Origin: Spirochaetaceae bacterium
Lineage (GTDB): Bacteria > Spirochaetota > Leptospiria > Leptospirales > Leptonemataceae
Reading direction: 5' to 3'
Length of the DNA stretch: 64,000 nt
Assembly (NCBI GenBank): GCA_002730875.1
Contig: PCBI01000010.1
Coordinates: 1-64,000 of the forward strand
Below, in pieces: positions 60,404 to 64,000 of this stretch (positions are counted from its first letter, which is position 1; every line of letters begins with the position of its first letter). The notes below the pieces were generated by a model, which did not search any database, was not told where the DNA came from, and saw only the letters and a program-made list of their open reading frames with translations. Both the position numbers and the translations under genes were made by a program.

Positions 60404-60898
60404 ATGCCCTTTTTTCGATCCGGATTGCCGGCTTCCCTGGTTCTAGCATTAGCGCTGTTTTTATCTCAAAGCAGCTGCATCATCATCCCGTCCCGGGATC
60501 CGGACGCCGAACGGGGACTTTTCTGGTGTCCGCCCCTGCCCAACTGCGCATCCACGGAATCCTTCGTGCCCTATTTGCATGGAGTAGATCCCTTTGTATT
60601 GACTATGCCGTTGGAGCAAGCATGGCCCATCGTTCTAGAAACCGTGCGCGAAATGGAACGCACTGAGATACAGCAAACCTATGAAGGCTACATCTACGCG
60701 AAAGCGTATAGCAGGGTATTCCATTTCATCGATTATTTCGAAGTCCTTGCCTTACCGGACGAAAACCGGCTCTCGGTTCGATCCTCGGCCATGCTCGGGA
60801 TTACAGATTTCTGGGTGAACTATCGCCGGGTAGAAAGACTACGAGATGCCCTTATCGAAAAGGGAGTGATCGAAGCGGTTTACTCTCAGGCCCGGTGA
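60404..60898 (+). CDS. DUF1499 lipoprotein
   Basis: The 164-aa protein starts with a lipoprotein-like signal (ALALFLSQSSC). It has the DUF1499 pattern: CPPLPNCAST, MPLEQAWPIVLETVREMERTEI, YIYAKAYSRVFHFIDYFEVLALPDENRLSVRSSAMLGITDFWVNYRRVERLRDAL. The function of the family is unknown. Its last 13 bases overlap the convergent patatin-like gene. An ATG 25 bp upstream (60379) is in another frame and not chosen. Confidence 0.85.
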   Translation: MPFFRSGLPASLVLALALFLSQSSCIIIPSRDPDAERGLFWCPPLPNCASTESFVPYLHGVDPFVLTMPLEQAWPIVLETVREMERTEIQQTYEGYIYAKAYSRVFHFIDYFEVLALPDENRLSVRSSAMLGITDFWVNYRRVERLRDALIEKGVIEAVYSQAR

Positions 60899-61812
60899 AG
60901 CCCAAAGTACTCGGCCAGCTGATTGCGAGCATCCGAGTACCCGGCCTGAATCAGCTGATCCGCCTGTCTTGCAGAGAAGTTCAGAATGGACTGAAATCCG
61001 AGCATGCGATGAGGCGCCACTGTGGCAATACGGGTATCGCCCAGGGTAAGGGTTCTTCGCACGAGACTTTGCAGCATTCCCTGCTGTTCGCGTAGCTTGA
61101 ATTCCCAGGAAAGATGTGCCATAAAAGACTCGTAAGAACCTATTAAGGACTGCTCGAACACTCGCTCCGCCGCCTGACGACGGCTGTTGGGCAGAGGCAT
61201 CCGCGATCCGCCCACTGGACTCAGAAGTACAACGATGACTTCGCGAGCGCCGCGCTCCAGAGCCGGCAATATTGGAGTGTTTGCCATAACGCCGCCATCC
61301 CAGTAGGGCTCGCCGTCGATGTATTGCCAGGGGAAAAGGATAGGTATGGCGCTGGATGCCATTACATGTTCGATGTCGATTACCTGGTTGTTAAAGAACT
61401 TCAGCCGGGACTTGAGGATATTGACCGCTGTAATGATAATTTCTCGATCGCTCTTTCGAAGGGTTCTTAGATCCATGCGATCCAGAATCAGGTTCTTGAG
61501 AGGTTCGGTATCCATCAATGGACTGAAACCGCGACGTTTGAAGAAGTGAACAATCTGCTTCCAGAGGGATATCCGATAGATGCGGCCCCGTTCGATAGTC
61601 TTCCAGAGGTGCACCATTTCCTGAAGATTCAAACCGCAGCCGATGGCGCTGGCATTTACGGCGCCTACCGAGGTGCCGCAGATCAGATCAGGATTCCAGC
61701 CGATCTCCTGCAAAAACTTCCAGACACCGACCTGGTAGGCTCCACGAGCCCCTCCTCCCGAAAGGATGAGTGCTCGGTGCCTTTTCTTCTGCTGAACCGG
61801 TGCCAGGGCCAT
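60886..61812 (-). CDS. Patatin-like phospholipase
   Basis: The 308-aa protein is a bacterial patatin: ALILSGGGARGAYQVGVWKFL (oxyanion loop GGGARG), CGTSVGAVNASAIG (nucleophile Ser in GTSVG) and YWDGGVMANTPI (catalytic Asp in DGG). It should be a Ser-Asp dyad lipase acting on membrane lipids. There is no signal peptide. The C-terminal region (about 200-308) includes a long helix pair with RRQAAERVFEQSLIGSYESF. It is the only gene of its unit and is convergent with the DUF1499 gene. Confidence 0.94.
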   Translation of the reverse strand: MALAPVQQKKRHRALILSGGGARGAYQVGVWKFLQEIGWNPDLICGTSVGAVNASAIGCGLNLQEMVHLWKTIERGRIYRISLWKQIVHFFKRRGFSPLMDTEPLKNLILDRMDLRTLRKSDREIIITAVNILKSRLKFFNNQVIDIEHVMASSAIPILFPWQYIDGEPYWDGGVMANTPILPALERGAREVIVVLLSPVGGSRMPLPNSRRQAAERVFEQSLIGSYESFMAHLSWEFKLREQQGMLQSLVRRTLTLGDTRIATVAPHRMLGFQSILNFSARQADQLIQAGYSDARNQLAEYFGLHRA

Positions 61813-61992
61813 GGAATACGAAATCTGATGCGGGCTCTGTAAAGAAAGGATAAATTATCCGGGGTTGGCGGTATTTGACAATCTTGTCCCGGCGGTGAAG
61901 CCCGAGCCCAGGAAGATAGCCCGGCGCGCAAGGGCCCGGGCTCCCAGGGTTAGGCAGAGCAGTTCATGGATCCGGTCCTCAATGGAGACCGA

Positions 61993-62463
61993 TCAGGAAT
62001 CCGGGTGGTCTGATGGATTGCCGCCTTTCTTCAATACCTTTGTTCGTTGCACATCCAACAGGAATCTTTCCGGATTTCCTTCATAGATAGCTAGAACAAG
62101 ATACGGACCGCTCTTGACAATGTACATGTATTCCGAAGGAACTATATAACCCAATTCGTGAAAGATCCCCCGTGTGTACATTGACTCGCGGGTAATTTTT
62201 TCATACTCGAAGTCCCCGGCTTTCAGTTTCTTTGCATAGTCGGCTCCGCCCGAGGTATCCTCGCGGGGCAGAACGCTCTTTAGCATCCTGAGCAGATTGC
62301 TTTCCAGCCTCTCCTTGTTGCCTGCTTCCGGGTCCTTTTTGCTGTCCAGGTAGGAGTCATAGTACTCCTCATCCAGTTTATTGCCCGGTTGCTCCATCTT
62401 ATGTCCGGACTCACTGATTTGTGGGTGCGTAAAGGCCGTAAATATATACAAGAGTACGAGCAT
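61993..62463 (-). CDS. Small exported-type protein, unknown function
   Basis: The 156-aa protein has a short hydrophobic N-terminus (MLVLLYIFTAFTH), perhaps a signal, then a charged helical part (LDEEYYDSYLDSKKDPEAGNKERLESNLLRMLKSV) and a beta-rich C-terminus (YIVPSEYMYIVKSGPYLVLAIYEGNPERFLLDVQRTKVLKKGG). I do not recognise a family. It starts 22 bp from the divergent FapA-like gene, so the two probably share a control region. The 180-bp gap to the patatin gene (61813-61992) has GC dyads but no clear terminator. Confidence 0.6.
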   Translation of the reverse strand: MLVLLYIFTAFTHPQISESGHKMEQPGNKLDEEYYDSYLDSKKDPEAGNKERLESNLLRMLKSVLPREDTSGGADYAKKLKAGDFEYEKITRESMYTRGIFHELGYIVPSEYMYIVKSGPYLVLAIYEGNPERFLLDVQRTKVLKKGGNPSDHPDS

Positions 62464-62485
62464 ACCCCGGAATTAAACCGGGCCT

Positions 62486-63946
62486 GTGCGAAATCCAGTA
62501 GAATTTGGGGGCGGATTGGAAACACCGGCGGAAAATGGACCTCGGAGAGAGGAGCTCAGAGCTGAACTTAATGTTCAGAACGATATGCTGGCTACCCTGC
62601 GGTTACGCGGCCAGCCCGATCCGTCCTTTTCCGATACACGCATCTATCAGTTACTCAACGAGCACAACATAAAGGCGGGGGTGGACCAAACCGCCATCCA
62701 GAAGGTGGTGAACCAGGTACGTAGCTCCATTGAGCCGATTCATCTGGAAGAGGTGGTAGCTCGCGGCAAACCGCCCGTGGCGGGAATCAATGGCACCTAT
62801 CACCGACTGGTACGCGAATCGGACAAAGTGAATATCCGGGAAGATGGCAAAGCCGACTTTCGCAACATCCAGAAATTTGTCACGGTGGACAAGGGCCAGC
62901 CGGTAGTGGAAATCATACCGGAAAGCCAGGGCACTCCGGGCCACAATTTATACGGGGAAGAACTGAAACCCGACCCCCCTGCCCCGGCTCCTCGAAAGCC
63001 AGGCAAAAACATCAGCCTGATGCCTGGTAGCCATAAATACATTGCGCGCATCCATGGCGTTTACGTGGACGATGGAAAGACCATCGACGTTAGCCCGGAA
63101 CTGGTAGTCGAGGGGAATGCCGGCCTGGAAACCGGCAACATCGAATATGACGGAAATGTTCGCATCCTGGGAAACATCGAACGCGGCACCCAGGTACGCG
63201 TCGGAGGCAATCTTTCCGTGGGCGGAACTATCGAGTCCGGCAATCTAAAGGTGGCCGGCGACATCGAAGTACAACATGGAATCAACACGGCCCGACAGGG
63301 GAGCCTCCAGTGCAGCGGAAGCATTCGCTCCACTTACATTGAAAACTCGGTAATCATTTGCGACGGCAGCCTGTATATAGAGAAGTCTATCCTGTCCAGC
63401 TACGTGATTTCGCATGAAAACATCGAGGTTTCGGGCCAGGGCTCAGCGCTGGCAGGAAGCGAAATCGTCTGCTATGGTAATCTATCTGTAGGCCATCTGG
63501 GAGGCAAGGCCGGATCGGTGACCCGGGTATTCATGGGAACGCATTACAAAAACACCAGACAATGGGAGCATTCGAAAAAGGAACTGGAAACCCTGGAAGA
63601 GCATATCAATTCTATGACCCACAAGTTGAAGCAATATCGCGACAAAGTGCAGCGCTATCGCGGCAATGTACCGGTTGCCCTCCAGGCCGAAATCCGCCAG
63701 GAGTTTCGCGCCTACAAAGAAGAACTGGCAAAACAAAGAAGAGCCACTTCTATCTTTAACTATTTATCCCATCACCGAAGCAATCCGCACCCGATTACGG
63801 TTACCGTTCGCGAAATGATCCATCCAGGCGCCGAGATTCGATACCACGGGCATACCGAGAAATTCAACCAGGAGTCTTCATCGGTGATCCTGGAATTCAG
63901 CCCCGAGGATCCAAAACCCGAAATGCGCGCATTCAAGAAGGCCTGA
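62486..63946 (+). CDS. FapA-family (DUF342) polymer-forming protein
   Basis: The 486-aa protein starts at GTG 62486; no ATG fits before residue 34. It has the FapA/DUF342 pattern: KPPVAGINGTYHRLV, VNIREDGKADFRNIQKFVTVDKGQPVVEIIP, GTPGHNLYGEEL, then a right-handed parallel beta helix with repeated short strands (GNIEYDGNVRILGNIERGTQVRVGGNLSVGG and further turns to about residue 360). A coiled coil follows (about 365-430, with HINSMTHKLKQYRDK and EEL), then a C-terminal beta part. Family members act as cytoplasmic scaffold or cell-shape-related proteins; the exact role is not known. It ends 54 bases before the window end. Confidence 0.9.
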   Translation: MRNPVEFGGGLETPAENGPRREELRAELNVQNDMLATLRLRGQPDPSFSDTRIYQLLNEHNIKAGVDQTAIQKVVNQVRSSIEPIHLEEVVARGKPPVAGINGTYHRLVRESDKVNIREDGKADFRNIQKFVTVDKGQPVVEIIPESQGTPGHNLYGEELKPDPPAPAPRKPGKNISLMPGSHKYIARIHGVYVDDGKTIDVSPELVVEGNAGLETGNIEYDGNVRILGNIERGTQVRVGGNLSVGGTIESGNLKVAGDIEVQHGINTARQGSLQCSGSIRSTYIENSVIICDGSLYIEKSILSSYVISHENIEVSGQGSALAGSEIVCYGNLSVGHLGGKAGSVTRVFMGTHYKNTRQWEHSKKELETLEEHINSMTHKLKQYRDKVQRYRGNVPVALQAEIRQEFRAYKEELAKQRRATSIFNYLSHHRSNPHPITVTVREMIHPGAEIRYHGHTEKFNQESSSVILEFSPEDPKPEMRAFKKA

Positions 63947-64000
63947 GCCGGCTACGCCTCCTTCTGCACGGACCTTCACTCCTGGCGACACGCAGTGTTC

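Overview
The window is a dense chromosomal stretch of moderately GC-rich bacterial DNA. I read it as a spirochaete of the Leptospirales type (Leptonema/Turneriella-like). This rests on giant sensor adenylate cyclases with loose lipoprotein signals, a 7TMR-DISM histidine kinase, a FapA/DUF342 protein and many short two-strand operons. It is inference from family content and I could not test it against a database.

Layout. 1-6.9 kb: the end of a proline-rich DUF5683-like membrane protein; a fused MNIO (DUF692)-DUF2063 enzyme; an EcoRII/Dcm-like restriction-modification pair; a small membrane protein; and an iron-storage locus (bfd, bfr) with two Fur-like boxes and a clear terminator. 6.9-13.3 kb: an overlapping operon of GtrA protein, Cys-rich secreted protein and ArnT/PMT-type glycosyltransferase, divergent from a TetR gene; an outer-membrane-like protein coupled to a PLP aminotransferase; and a Bpt/Ate-type aminoacyl-tRNA-protein transferase. 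13.35-14.05 kb: no gene, but a striking array of tandem units made of perfect hairpins with three-base loops, then a leader-like region before serC. 14-16.2 kb: serC, a coupled small ORF and a DUF4328 protein.

16.2-25.1 kb: a complete ebo cluster (eboD, C, A, B, E, F on the minus strand). A divergent quinone-oxidoreductase-like gene interrupts it, and a 65-codon ORF that may be a new member precedes it. In other bacteria ebo genes move or process a secondary-metabolite precursor towards the periplasm (scytonemin in Nostoc); the substrate here is unknown.

25.3-54.7 kb: signalling. A chemotaxis receptor is followed by three paralogous giant membrane adenylate cyclases (2849, about 2826 and 1731 aa). 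Each has an extracellular sensor, seven membrane helices, 11, 11 or 5 tandem GAF modules, a class III cyclase domain and an identical type of C-terminal tail. Between the first two lies a minus-strand operon of 7TMR-DISM histidine kinase, NarL-type regulator and GNAT acetyltransferase. A 19-base repeat brackets the second and third cyclases.

54.8-64 kb: SRPBCC protein, PQQ-type beta-propeller protein, DUF3592-like membrane protein, a MarR regulator with a palindromic operator facing a small membrane protein, a DUF1499 lipoprotein, a patatin-like phospholipase, one unknown protein and a FapA/DUF342 protein. I found no tRNA, rRNA, insertion sequence or CRISPR array.
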